DNA of 64,000 nucleotides, taken from NCBI GenBank assembly GCA_030248225.1, contig JASANE010000801.1, positions 1 to 64,000 on the forward strand, read 5' to 3'. Within the stretch, counting starts at the first letter, position 1; every line of letters begins with the position of its first letter. This document shows, piece after piece, positions 51,465 through 63,729 of the stretch. The notes beneath the pieces are model-generated. The model saw nothing but the letters and a program-made list of their open reading frames with translations. It had not been told where the DNA came from and made no database searches. Both the position numbers and the translations under genes were made by a program. Origin of the DNA: Trileptium ribeirensis (taxonomy: Eukaryota > Nematoda > Enoplea > Enoplida > Thoracostomopsidae).

Positions 51465-52313
51465 ATGCCATTGCTTGCTGATAATGATGATCACCGGGAA
51501 TGTGGCGATCCTGATTGTCGAAATGAAATCACCGATATGGACTCAAAGATCGCTTGTGGAAAATGTAGAAAAGTATTTCATCGAAAATGCTCAAAGGTAA
51601 CCGTCAACAGCATGTTTGCGGATGCCACAAAACCAGACAGCGGACTCAGATGGTTCTGCAGTGTTTGTCGACCTGTTATTGATGATGACTTCGCTGTTTT
51701 GGTAACGTTGGAGGGTCGTTTAGCTATGTTTGAAAGTCGGCAAGAAAAACTAGAGTCTCTTGTTATCGCCCTATCAGAAAAAATGGATGCGTTTGCTTCT
51801 GGACTGACCCCCCCGACGACCACAGCCGCGTCTGTCACTGGTGGCATCCGTGAACAATCTGGTGACTTTTCTGTTAATAGTGAGTCTCAAATTACGTCAC
51901 GTATTATGTCTGAGATTGATGAGCGTAACAGACGCAAACGTAATATTATCGTTGCTCAAATGGCCGAATCAACTAGCGACTCTACCGAAGAACGAAAGCA
52001 ACATGATTTGAATTTTTTCTTGGAATTGGCAGACCACTGCAAATTGAGCATCAAGACAGAAGATGTAGTGTCAATTTTCCGCTTGGGGAAAAAATCGACC
52101 AAGCCCCGTCTCCTTAAAATTGTGCTCAATAACGAAGATTCTCGTAACACCGTAATCGCGGCTGGTCCACAACTCAGAGGTCTTCAGGAAGACCATAAAT
52201 TTTATGGCATATTTTTAAACCCCGACAGAACCCCTTTAGAAGTTAAATTGTTTAATGAGATTCGTACGAAACGTAAAAATGCAAGGCAAACGTCGGGGGA
52301 CGGTCGGCGTTAA
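51465..52313 (+). CDS. LINE-4 ORF1: PHD-finger protein of a CR1-like LINE
   Basis: Uninterrupted 282-codon ORF from ATG. Residues 13-68 form a PHD-type zinc finger: C13, C18, C31, C34, H39, C42, C65 and C68, with W63 just before the last cysteine pair (RWFCSVC). A leucine-rich LEGRLAMFESRQEKLESLVI helix (about residues 78-105) may be a short coiled coil. The C-terminal half has RRKRNIIVAQMAES, LADHCKLSIKTEDVVSIFRL and KPRLLKIVLNN, the nucleic-acid-binding part shared with ORF1 of LINE-2 and LINE-5. PHD fingers in ORF1 are known in CR1-group LINEs. The gene precedes ORF2 by a short gap, as usual in these elements. Confidence 0.9.
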   Translation: MPLLADNDDHRECGDPDCRNEITDMDSKIACGKCRKVFHRKCSKVTVNSMFADATKPDSGLRWFCSVCRPVIDDDFAVLVTLEGRLAMFESRQEKLESLVIALSEKMDAFASGLTPPTTTAASVTGGIREQSGDFSVNSESQITSRIMSEIDERNRRKRNIIVAQMAESTSDSTEERKQHDLNFFLELADHCKLSIKTEDVVSIFRLGKKSTKPRLLKIVLNNEDSRNTVIAAGPQLRGLQEDHKFYGIFLNPDRTPLEVKLFNEIRTKRKNARQTSGDGRR

Positions 52314-52348
52314 ACAGACCGCCAGTAAATAGTAATTCTGTTTTTTAT

Positions 52349-55302
52349 TTGTCAAACGTTTCTAATGTAAATAGCGTAAATATTTTGTCTTCTGTTGACA
52401 GTTATCATATTTTGCAACGTGGTAGTAATCATTTGTCATGTAAAAATAAAAATAATTTTAATATTTTGCAAGATAGTTCTGAAACTTTGTCATCGCCGAA
52501 GCGAAATAGACGTAAATGTGTTTACAGTTATGGTTATAAATGTGTTTTGATCAACGCGAGATCTATACGTAATAAATTAACTGAACTTGAGCTTTTTGTT
52601 TCCTTGTACAACTACGATGTTGTTTGTGTTACCGAAACTTGGGTAACCGGCATAAATGAAGACAATGAACTTACCATTCCCAACTATACGATTTTTCGGC
52701 AAGATAGAAGCGATGACAGACGCGGCGGGGGGTCATGATCCTTGTCAAATCATGTCTTAATGCTATTCCTTCGCGGTTGTTCATCAGTGTCTGTTTCCAA
52801 GACGCTGTCTTTTGTGAGCTTAGAACAAATGGCCGTAAAATTCTAGTGGGATGCCTTTATAGAGCGCCATCATCGGATGCTAACAACGACAGTCTCTTAC
52901 GTTTTCTTTTCAACCTTACTGGCAACAACGATGTCTATTGGGCAGTTTGCCTATGTGGTGATTTCAATATGCCTACAATTGACTGGGTAAACTTTTCGTG
53001 GCTGCCAAAAGATGATGAATTCATGGACTGTATTGTCTCTGGCGGATTTGTACAGCATGTCGAATCGTGTACTCGAGGTACAAACTGCCTTGATCTAATA
53101 TTTTCAAATGGTGACAATATTTCAAACGTGGTAACATTAGCACCCCTGGTCTCGTCAGATCATTTAGCTGTTGAGTTTTGTTTGTGTTACTTATCTCCGT
53201 GCGACTATAACACAAACAGGCGAAATGAAGCAATTTATGACTGGGCCCGTGCACCATGGAATCTAATTTGTGACTCTTTGAGAAACACCGACTGGTCACT
53301 AATATTGGCTACTGAAGATGTTACACGGTCGTGGCAGTCAATGTTAGGAGTGTTTCAAGCAACTATACAGAAATTTGTGAAATTGAAATCCAGCAATCAA
53401 CGACGAAAACCAATTTGGGCGAATGGTGCAGCTTGGAGAGCGCTGAAACAGAAACACAACGCCTTCAGGCGTTTCAAACGTTGCAATTCTGCACAAGCTT
53501 GGGCGAAATACGAAGAGAAAGCGCTTCTTGCAACTCTTCATTCTAATGAGGCTATAAAATCATACGAGCGCAAGCTTGCAGCAAACATTGACTGTGATCG
53601 AAAATCATTTTTTAAATATGCGCTCAGCAAACAATCTATCAAGCCAAGTATTGGGCCGATGCGTCGTGATGACGGAATGCTTTGTGAAACTCCAAAAGAC
53701 GATAGTGATTTGCTAAATCGCTATTTCGCATCAGTGTTTAACAACACTGTGTTCGAGCCTCCAAATGTTACTAAGCGAACCTGTAATCAATTGTCGTTTA
53801 TCCAATTCAGCTCAAATGAAGTTCTTAACGCATTAAATCAAGTTAAAATAAATGCTTCTCCGGGGCTAGATGGTATCACGAACTTGTTCCTACATAATAG
53901 TAAAAAAGTAATAGCGAAAATTCTAACGAAGCTCTTTAACAATTCCCTCAGTTCTGGTACATTTTTAGACCAATGGAAGGATGCTAAAATTGTTCCAATT
54001 TATAAGAACAAGGGCGACCGTTCCGTGTGTAACAATTATCGCCCGATTAGTTTAACTCCCGCTATTAGTAAAGTTCTGGAATTGTTTGTTAGAAACAAGC
54101 TAATTGACTTTCTTACAGAGAACAAACTCATATACTCTTCACAACACGGCTTTGTAGCACATAAATCTACGACAACGCAACTACTAGAATACTTAAATTT
54201 CGCAACTAAAATAATTGACTCTGGAGACTGGTTGGACGTCGTTTATATTGACTTCTGTAAGGCGTTCGATAAAGTTAATCATGATGCACTGTTGTATAAA
54301 CTTGAACTATACGGTGTCTGTGATACGTTGCTTGATTGGTTTAAAAGCTATTTAAAAGGACGTCGCCAATTTGTCAGTGTAAATGGTGCCAACAGCGATT
54401 GGGAAACTGTGACGAGTGGAGTCCCACAGGGCTCAGTGTTAGGTTACGTAAATGATATTGATGACTATGTGTCGGGTGCTATATATAAATTTGCTGACGA
54501 TATTCGCCTAGCTCGCAGAATTACCCGAAAACTGCCTGATATTGGATTTGACGCCCTTCAGCTTGATTTGGACGGTATGTCACACTTCTGCAATGACTGG
54601 TTGATGACTGTGAATAGTGACAAAAGTCATGTGATGCACTGCGGCTTTGATAACCCTAGAGTTGTATATTCGCTGGCTGGTAATATTCTACAAATTACCG
54701 ATCAGGAGAAGGATTTAGGAGTGCTTGAATGCAGTAATATGAAATTTTCTGACCATTGTGGTATGGTTGCGAAGCGGGCAATCCGTGTTGTGTATCTGCT
54801 ACGGCGTACAATACATCATTGGACAAAACAAATCTGGTTACAATTGTATAGATCGCTCATCAGACCTCATGTTGAGTATGCAATAAATGTTTGGTGCCCA
54901 TACCTGGAAAGGGATATTGTGATGCTTGAGCGCGTTCAACGAGTGGCTACTAAACTGCTGCCGGCAATCCGCAATCTCGATTATCACGAACGACTTCGTT
55001 TTCTGGGTCTCCAAACTCTTGCCACACGTCGAATACGTAGCGATCTCATTTTAGTATACAAGCTGTTACATGACGATGTTGCACTAGACACTGCAAACTT
55101 CTTCACTCATGGGTATGCACTTACCAGGGGACACAATATGAAATTGGAAACTCTCGATATTCCCCATCTCGAACTTCGGCGCATTTTTTTTTCACACAGA
55201 GTTGTCAGGGTTTGGAACAGCTTACCCAATAACGTGGTCAACGCCCCGTCATTGTCTTCGTTCAAGTGCCGGTTGCATGCGTCCCACTGTTTACCATTGT
55301 AA
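52349..55302 (+). pseudogene. LINE-4 ORF2: endonuclease-RT with frameshift and motif deletion
   Basis: Endonuclease: VLINARSIRNKLTELELF (catalytic Asn region), VVCVTETWVTGI (Glu), CLCGDFNMPTIDW, NCLDLIFSNGD, SSDHLAVEF. At 52728-52735 the frame breaks in a run of six G bases (DRRGGG motif): the first frame ends at 52738, the second continues to 55302. RT: DQWKDAKIVPIYKNKG, NYRPISLTPAISKVLE, VYIDFCKAFDKVNHDALLYK, IYKFADDIRLARR. The GVPQGSVLG motif joins directly to YVNDIDDYVSG, so the PLLFxxx segment between them is missing (about six codons, in frame). C-terminal HRVVRVWNSLPNNV. One homopolymer change and one small deletion are the only visible defects, so the copy is young but probably inactive. 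Confidence 0.88.
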
Positions 55303-55450
55303 TTTGCTTTTATATTGCATTTCCGATATGATCTGGCCTCGTCAATACGAGGCTGAATCGCCCCTGTGTTCAAGACTGGTCTATCAAACTTGGTGATATA
55401 CTTCCTCGTGTGGCAGTGCAACAACGACCGGTCTGACGGGGGACGAAGGT
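55303..55450 (+). mobile_element. LINE-4 3' untranslated tail
   Basis: Includes a perfect 6-bp hairpin GCCTCGTCAATACGAGGC (55336-55353). Such a stem in the 3' tail is a likely RT-recognition structure (inference). The tail end is approximate. Confidence 0.5.
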
Positions 55451-56455
55451 GAAGGTATAGTCATACACATACACATATACACAAACTATACTCTATTTTC
55501 GGTCTTAAATAGGACCCCAAAATGCTGTTGCAAATCTTTTAAATTTATTTTACTGCCTCATGGTATAGCTGCAAGTGCAGAGACCCAACACCTCAAGCGT
55601 ATTCTACCCGCTTTTGAGGTGACGACCAACCTCACCCACAACTACCCTATACAGACAAATATGGATAAAACTGTAAAATATGACAAGAAATAACAAAATA
55701 GATACATAAAAATTAACAACATAAAATTTGGATACGTGCGTACGTCAAATATGGCTGTCAACTTTTGGGCAGGTCCAACCTTGTATATACTCTTCCCTAG
55801 GCACCATATTCCCTTGGTTTTAACCTAATTACTAAAACCATACCGATTTCCTTATCCTTCCTTGGGGATATCCATTCTCCCACAGGGGTGACTCCTATAT
55901 TTACCTCCGAAAGGGAGAAAACTATCCAAATTCTGGATTACACCTCTCATTACTTACCCCTATCTGGTGATTACCTCTATACCCTGACATTATACTCAAT
56001 TTTACCCAAAAATCAACTTTTTCACCTTATTGGTAAAATTATAACTATATTAGGATTTCATCAACTAGGAACAAATTCTGTCCTAGGGTGGGACTACATT
56101 TTATCTTTTCCCTAGGTTAAGAATACCTTAATTATTACAAAATTCTATTTTTCTTAACCTTTGGTATCTTCTAATTTCTACCATTTTTCAAATACTTCGA
56201 TATTTAACTTTTTCTAATCTAATATGATTCCTTAAACCTCTAAAGCTATCAAACAGGGTCCTACCTACTTATTTCCATCCGGAAATCTACTAAGCCCCTC
56301 TGGAACACCCTTAAATTACCCTTTTTTCCTTATCCCAAACATTCACCAACTTTACTGCAAATATATATTAAATTTAATAATTTAAAAATTTGTTACTAAA
56401 TAAATTTACGTAGATAACTGTATCTCTACTGTGTGGGGATAGCTATTCGTTTGGT
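55451..56455. other. Spacer, nothing recognised
   Basis: Rich in CCTA and TTACC words; the 75-codon frame at 55888-56115 has no recognisable homology. Confidence 0.35.
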
Positions 56456-56460
56456 AGGAT

Positions 56461-56542
56461 TATTAGTCGACGTATTAGTGTTGTGTACAATATTAGTCGA
56501 CGTATTAGTGTTGTGTACAATATTATTCGACGTGTTATGTAG
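56461..56542. repeat. 30-bp tandem repeat, 2.7 copies
   Basis: Units TATTAGTCGACGTATTAGTG plus TTGTGTACAA at 56461-56490 and 56491-56520 are identical; the third (from 56521) is partial and diverged. Small array, recent duplication. Confidence 0.9.
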
Positions 56543-56549
56543 TTTTTTC

Positions 56550-59400
56550 TTTTTTTTCTTCTCGGTGGAGTTGCAACATTTCCTTTACTGATGTTATAAT
56601 GCGTGTTGTTATATATTGTGCGATTTGAAGTTTTTGTTTTCTTTCGCGTTCGGTTTTTCCTATGGACTTTTTTGGTTTGGTCGTTAAGTGTTGGAAATTT
56701 CAATTTCCATTACTTGGTAGTGTGCATGAACTAAAACGATCTATAGGGTTCCTAGCATCGTTACGTTAAAACTACCAGATGTTTACACGCCCGGCATGCG
56801 TATTTCCCCTTACCTACACACACGCATATTATATAGGATATTCCTAGGCTCACTCACGGTGACTTTGCAGGAGGTTACCTGCATTTCTGGACCCTGTCGA
56901 GGAGGCGGGTGCGCTAGGCAAAGTAAGCCCTAGCCGGGTTTAAGTCAGACCAGAAAAAGGGCAGCCCATCCTCTAAACGGGAACCTCTGAGTGGGATTGG
57001 TCTTTCTACCTTTCCGGCACCTTTTTACCACCCGTTGGATCCCAGGCTGCCGCCACATGGGCTGCTCTATCGTCGAAGGCTGTGACATTGTAAACATTCT
57101 CTAGGGTGGGACATAGTTGTCGGAACTATATCTTCGCGCAAGCCTCGCCTAAGGGTTGTCCAATGCACAGACCGGGGAAATTTCACGCTTAGGGGGCTTG
57201 GCAGTTATGGGCCAACACCCACGTTCTATTTAGGGAAAATCCTGTGTCACTTGTCCCCTTAACACTAACACTAACAAAATTTTCCAGATTTTTCAGGCCT
57301 ACGAACCCCACGAACACTCCAGGTAATGTTACGATTTAAGGTACATGTATCCTATAATGCATGATCGCACTTAGCTGTTCATAGAAGTTATATATAAAAT
57401 CTATAAAAACTGTTGCAGAAAGGTTGGTTACACGGTTCGGATCTATCGGTTATTACTGGTTCCCAATATTTGGGAAGCTCGTTATCGTTACTTACCTAGC
57501 GCATAATGCTGGGGCCTTGTTAAGTTTTTTCTTGTCATTACATATCGTTTTCTTGTTATATTTTAATCGTACTACTATATAATCTTTAAAACTTTCCAGC
57601 TAACTTCGGGTAATAAAATTCTTACTATACGGCTGTGCGTGTTATCTGTCCGGCAGGAGCTAATGGTTTTGTTTTCTTTAAATTTATTGGTAGTTTATTG
57701 GGAGGTTACTTACCAGTGACTCAATGGCGCTGGCCACTAGCACATGCGTTAGTTTTTATTGAATACTCAATGTGGCAGGGCCACGGTACCTTTCTAACAC
57801 TTGCTTATTTGGAACTTGGAATTAACGGTTATTGAAGGCGATAGTTAATGCAAAGCTGAACGTGTTACTTTAGTGTGTTGATCTTTATTTATTTTTAGAC
57901 ACCTTGTAAATATTTATAGCTTTAGCGTTCTGGTGCAATCCCTCTACACTGGTAATACTACCTTCAAAGGAAACCACCGGTTTTTGTTTTATGTGTGGAT
58001 TAATGATTCATATGAAAGGAAATTTCAATATTTGCAGAACAAGCTAACAGTCTTACGGGAAGTCCCTCATAGCTCCAGTCTGTGTCTCAACTCTGGCCGC
58101 TTGTCGAGCTGAGACAGAGCTTGGATGCCTTCAGAATTAATATAGTTCAATCCTACTCTTGTTTGATCACCCATGATAACATTTCTTAGTTCAAATTTTC
58201 CCACTTTGTTTTTCAAAACCATGCTAAAATTTATTCAAATTCTATTGCCTACGCGCTACAGGACTGTTACGCGAACTTTTCGCCGTAGTAATATTTTGCA
58301 TGAAATTTTTTAATATTAAATCCAGAACCTGTGTTCTCAGGCACGTTCTGGTGGACTCGAAGTTTAGGGGTGTACTAGCCTACACGGGCGCGGTACCACC
58401 GTACAAAATCATATAATTAAGAAACCCTTAAATAAATCATCGTTTTAATTCGTCACATTGTAATTCTGTTTTTTCCTTCTAGCTTCAAAACCTTTTCACA
58501 ACCCATTTTTAACTACGTTTTAAATGTCTTCATTTTCACAATTCAAACTTTACACAAAAGTTTCGTCTATAGCTATAATCTAGTGTCCCTAAGATTATAT
58601 ACTACCTATATACCACGACTCGTTATACGAATTCGACGTGGTACAACTGGTCAAGAGCATGGTTACTCGAACCCACTCACTGGCGTAGCCAACATTCGCA
58701 TGTTTACTTTCGAAACTTTTTAGTTCCATTTAGACTTTGCTAACGTAACTTCATTACCCACGGCACGTTCTTCGAACTCACCAGGGTACAGTCAATATTA
58801 GCATGGATATGCGATCCTGCTAACCGAAATTCAAATTAGCATTAGCTTAACTCTGGAGATGTTACGGCTAAAAGGGTGCCGTGTGCACAAATCCTGTCCA
58901 TAACTAAACTTCCAATTTTTATTCCTGAGCAATTTACTTTTCCACACAACCAATGGTCTAAGTTGCTTGGCTCGTGAGACGAAATGGGTAATCAACTCAA
59001 ATTGGTTTAGCCGTCGTTTTTAGTTTACAAACGTTTACACGGCCTATTCAGCTTAGTTCACAATCCAGCATCTGACATTGACCTAAACTCGATATCCCTG
59101 CCCGGGACAATGACATGTCTACCACTTGGAACTCGCGCAACTCTCATTCAGTGAGAAAGGGTATCTCCGACCGCTGGTAGACCGGTCCATCCCTTTGGTG
59201 GCTCCTACCCCTTATTCTTGATTTTACTACTATTTTCGGGTATTCCACGAACTCCCTCTGCTTCCACCCCTTTCCGTCTGGCCACCATTGGAGATGTCGG
59301 TTCCGTTTTGGTAAGAAGCGTGCCGCGGAGAAGGCCGATAAACTCACAATGGCTATAAATCAACAGCTATACCACAAAAATACGGATGGTAGAGAACAGG
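56550..59400. other. Spacer, locally GC-richer, nothing recognised
   Basis: 56880-57260 is GC-richer than its surroundings but shows no rRNA, tRNA or coding signature that I recognise. The short frames 57635-57835 and 59144-59347 have no homology I can name. Confidence 0.35.
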
Positions 59401-59499
59401 ACAGAAAGGGGTGAGCCACCCTCTGACAAGCTGCCCTGAACAACAAGATATCTAAATAATCATTATGTATAGGTTAGTTTATTGATGAAAAAACGTCAC

Positions 59500-61767
59500 T
59501 ATTGATTACGCACGGTTATCTTTAAGAAATCTAGCTAGATTAATTGTGGTTAATCTTCGGTAAAAGATTTTTGCATTTGGTGCATTGACTACGTCGTCAG
59601 GTAAGCTATTCCAAATTTTTACGATTCTAAAAGAGAAAAAACTTTGCGGAATTGCTTTATTTGAACGTAAGAGGAATAACTGTTTGCTGTGACCACGAGT
59701 ATTTGATTGATTGAAAACAAAAAATCAGTTAATTTAAGCCCAATCTGCGAATGTACCAATTTATAACACATTACCAGGTCAATTCCTAAACGACGCAGCT
59801 CTAGTGGGTTGAGTTTTAAGTGCCTAAGTCGAGTATTGTAATCAACTCGAGAAAACCTACAGCGAAAGAACAATCTTCTCGTGAAATATCGTTGTACATT
59901 CTCTAAGTTGTCAATATCACCCAAAAGACATGGGTTCCATACGGGTGAGCAATACTCCACTATTGGAAGAACATAACTTTTGAACGACATAAGAAGGGCG
60001 TCAACATTTGCACATTTAAAACAATTAAACAACATGTTAATAATACGATAAGCTCTCATACAAACACCAGTAATATGTGTCGACGGTTTGAGAGAAGTGT
60101 GAAACACCCCACCCAAGTCTTTGTATTCGTGTACAACCTGTAACCGATGATTATTGATTAAATGTTCACATGGTAAAGCAGACTTACCAAAACTAGGACT
60201 GCACATTTTGGTAGTGATATACTGAGTCCCCATTTTTAGACCAATCACTTATCTCATGTAAGGCTTCTTGAAGTTGTTTGCAGTCAGTAACTGATCGGTT
60301 AATTGTGTAAAGTTTAACATCATCAGCGAAAAGTTTCAACCTAATATTTGGTTTAGTTACAGTTAAATCATTAATAAAACATTGAATAGTAACGGGTCTA
60401 AAACTGAACCTTGGGGAACACCCGACCCTACACTAGTATTAGACGAAAATGTGTTACCCACTTTAACCTTCTGCAATCTATCTGATAGATAATTACTTAT
60501 CCACGATAGGAGATATGCTGTAATCCCGTTACGATGCAGTTTTAACAACAAGTTCGAGTGGCAAACAGTATCAAATGCTTTGGAGAAATCGATATAAATA
60601 ACGCCAATGGCTTCTCCAGAATCGATTGCACGTGTGCAGTCATTCATCATTTCTAATAGCTGACTACAAATAGAACGATTGCTAACGAAACCATGCTGAA
60701 ATGAGTTGAAACTATTTTGCTCCCTTAAAAACGCTATAATTTTATTTCTTATTATATAGCTTTTCCATCACACGGCAGGCAACACTAGTAATTGAAATAG
60801 GTCTGTAGTTATGTGGATCAACGCGATCACCTTTTTTATACATTGGGCGAACGTCAGCGAATTTCCAAACAGAAGGAACACGTGATTGAACATAGAAATA
60901 TTAAATATATAACACAAAGGTATAACAAGACCATAACTCAATTTAGAAAACAACATTGCAGGGAATCCATCAGGTGTATGACTACTCTTTAGCTTGGTAG
61001 AATGCAAGACTTTGAACACTTCATGAAGAGTAAACTGAACATAAGACAAGTGAGAAACGCAATCTCTGTAATCAAAAAAGTCAATATATGTGTTAGGAAA
61101 ATCAACGAAAGTATCAGCAAATACTATATTCAGTATTTCACTTTTTTCGTCATCATCAAGGGCTAATGTACCAGTAGCAGGAGATCTCAACGGACCTATG
61201 TCATTTACTGAACTACATTTTGAATTGAAATATTTGTAAACTTTATGGACATCCTTACTCATTAACAACTTGTTTTCTTTAATCATGTGAAAGTTCGATA
61301 TTACTTTGTGACATCCTTTTGCACATACATCATACAAAATCATACCACCAATACGGTTTCGCTTTCTCCACAACTTCTTTTTAGTAATAGTACACGAATA
61401 TGTCGTGGATAACGAAATGGGGAAATCCGTCTAGTAACAAAGGGAACGAAACGATACATACCACTACGCAAAATAGAAGCAAATGAATCCCAAACATGAT
61501 TTAATGAATCGAGTCCCATAAGCATATCATTCCAATTTTGTATTTTCAAGTACTGCCCAAACTCAAACCAATTTGCTTTCTTAAAATTGTAAAATCCACT
61601 GGATCCTGATGTATGATTGGTCTCTAAAACGACACAGAAGTCAACAGAACAGTGGTCACTGGCCGAAAAGTTTTCCGTAACAGTAACATTACAGACATCT
61701 GAATAAGACGTGGAAGGACAAATATCGAGAACGTGGTTACCATGAGTAGGATCGCCTGGGATTCGTT
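59500..61767 (-). pseudogene. LINE-5 ORF2: endonuclease fragment plus RT, several frameshifts
   Basis: From right to left: the second half of the endonuclease (GDPTHGNHVLDICPS, NFSASDHCSVDFCV), a linker with RISPFRYPRHIRVLL, RT pieces VSNFHMIKENKLLMSKDVHK, TPDGFPAMLFSKLSYGLV, GVIYIDFSKAFDTVCHSNLL, GSGVPQGSVLDPLLFNV and an LFADDVKLY part around 60310-60340, then the C-terminal RRLGIDLVMCYKLVHSQ. Frame breaks occur near 60248-60363, 60650-60768 and 61340. The first half of the endonuclease is absent: SSFL of ORF1 is followed directly by KRIPGDPTHG, so an internal deletion joined ORF1 to mid-endonuclease. Confidence 0.85.
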
Positions 61768-62610
61768 TCAAAGGAAAGACGACTCATCAAAAACAAAATC
61801 ACGATCATAAACACCTCTGCCAATTGCACCATTTGGTTTGACAATACAGTCTTTATAATGAACAACCTTAACCTTGTCATATACAACAACATAACGAATA
61901 CGAGCGGATTTAGACTGTTCATTGAGCTCATTGCATTTTTTGCGCAATAAATGACAACGACGCAGTTTGTCAGACGACATTGAACGACGGATTTAAACAC
62001 TTGACCACATGGCAGATGAACGAATCTTTGGCGATTCGCTTAAAATCGAGCGTAAACAGTGAGATGAATGAAAGTGTACTTTAAGTAATCGAGGCCGATT
62101 TTCAGTCTTTTCCCCATTCTAAACACGTCAGCAACGCTAACGCATTGATCCAATTCAGCGCAGATAGATTTAACGACTGCTAAATCATCGTTTGACTCAT
62201 CGACGCAAATAAACACCGCGCTGCGACGGTTTGCTTCATCATTCTGCATAGTTTGTATTTGATCTACTGTCACAACTTTTGCATTTGTGGCTGCTACTTC
62301 AGCCCACGACTTATTATGAGACTCCTCTTTAGCCGCACTAATTTGCTCGACTTTTGTCGCTAGCGAATCCAATTTTGTAGCGAGTTCTGTTACCAAGCCT
62401 TCTAAAACAAAACAGCTTGTTGAGACGTTTTTGTGGCGTTTTTACGGTTATTACAGTATACATTGACAAAATCATGGTCTAGTATTGAAATGTCTATATC
62501 AGTACCAAATCTACACATCGTATGCATCCAACTGGAACACGAAGAGCATTTTTGTTACATAAGTAGCACTTGTAGTCGCCACGAGATGACGACCCTTTAC
62601 TGTCGGGCAT
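61768..62610 (-). pseudogene. LINE-5 ORF1, frameshifted
   Basis: Starts MPDSKGSSSRGDYKCYLCNK at 62610 with a CxxC ... CxxC pair (CYLCNK, CIRC) that is the remnant of the N-terminal zinc finger. It continues in other frames with LATKLDSLATKVEQISAAK (coiled-coil-like), RRSAVFICVDESNDDLAVVK, ICAELDQCVSVADVFRMGKR and CNELNEQSKSARIRYVVVYD ending FVFDESSFL near 61768. The order and motifs match ORF1 of LINE-2 and LINE-4. Frameshifts lie near 62495, 62080 and 61980. Confidence 0.75.
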
Positions 62611-62639
62611 ATCTTGGTAAAACTAACTATATAAAGAAC

Positions 62640-63600
62640 TAGCTATGTACGTAGTTTTTTAGTTCCTTATTATTATTGGCTACAAAATTATAATTTAGTT
62701 TTTTAGTTCTACTTTTCTGATACTGTAGATAGGATTGACTATAAGGTAAGCCCTAAGGCACCCATATAATTAATGATACGAATTTTTTCACTCGAGTTTT
62801 AGGTCTATTATATAGTAATTTAACATTAAATGCAAGTCATTTAACTTAAATTTTCTGTGATAATAATTGGAAAAGTTTTCGCGTCAAAATGGTAAAATTA
62901 TGTCACTTTGTACGTGTAAGTACAACTCACCTAACTTTTTATGTGGCACATATTAATAGTTACGGCTGCAGTTGTGTCCTGCCCGCCGCCTGCGAGATAT
63001 GTAGCATCGTTGATCAGCGAACGAGCATAAAATTTTAAAAATAAATTTTTGACCAGGTTCTCAGCTAGAATGGAAGATCCTTAGAGTTAGTAGCGGGTTT
63101 TTTCGACGACCGTTACATTTTTCAACATAACCATTGCATATCTGAACAAGATTTAATTTTACATTATAATCATTTACCAGCTGGTTCTTTTTGGCGAGCA
63201 AGACTATTAGTGAACATAGTATGTCAGTGGATATTAAATCAAGCGAGCTAGAACGAGAGGGTTTTGAATTAAAGTCCACCATTAAATCGATATCGCAGAT
63301 AACCACTTCACGTATTTTTGGCTGTACCCGGACTTTGCAAAATAAAATAACTGAACCCGGAATGTTTGAAAACGAATACCCAGATCCGGAATTTTTCGTT
63401 AGAAATAACCGGAATACCCGTGCCCGGATACAACTCTACGACGGATATTAAGTTTTCAAAACACTGTATTTTCGTTTGCCGATGTGCTCGGTCTGAGAGA
63501 CACTGTTAAGCAGAACAACTAAATTTTGGCATAAACGAAAATGGCTTTCCCTTCATAAAGCACTTTTTCGCCCAAGCGTAAAAATATTCAACTGTGGTGC
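62640..63600. other. Spacer with CCGG-rich fragment
   Basis: No gene supported. 63350-63425 has ACCCGGAATG, CAGATCCGGA and AACCGGAATACCCGTGCCCGG-like words, reminiscent of the subterminal arms of the hAT-like family but not alignable to it with confidence. Confidence 0.35.
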
Positions 63601-63607
63601 TCCTTCT

Positions 63608-63721
63608 ATCCATGGGATAATATAGATCTTATCAAATCTGTTCAACGTCATGCGACAAAGGCAATGTCTCAAATTAGAAATTTAACCTACCACGATCGAG
63701 TACGGTATCTTGGCATAATCC
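63608..63721 (+). pseudogene. Small fragment of a CR1-like RT C-terminus
   Basis: Reads YPWDNIDLIKSVQRHATKAM then SQIRNLTYHDRVRYLGII. This matches the segment just after the RT core in LINE-1 (LIESLQRRMTKLLP) and LINE-4 (MLERVQRVATKLLPAIRNLDY then HERLRFLGL). Only about 38 codons remain. It is a LINE relic of the LINE-1/LINE-4 lineage. Confidence 0.7.
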
Positions 63722-63729
63722 TTTATTCG

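Noticed and set aside
56880..57260. Ribosomal RNA or snRNA fragment in a GC-richer stretch
   Set aside because: No conserved rRNA or snRNA signature was recognised.
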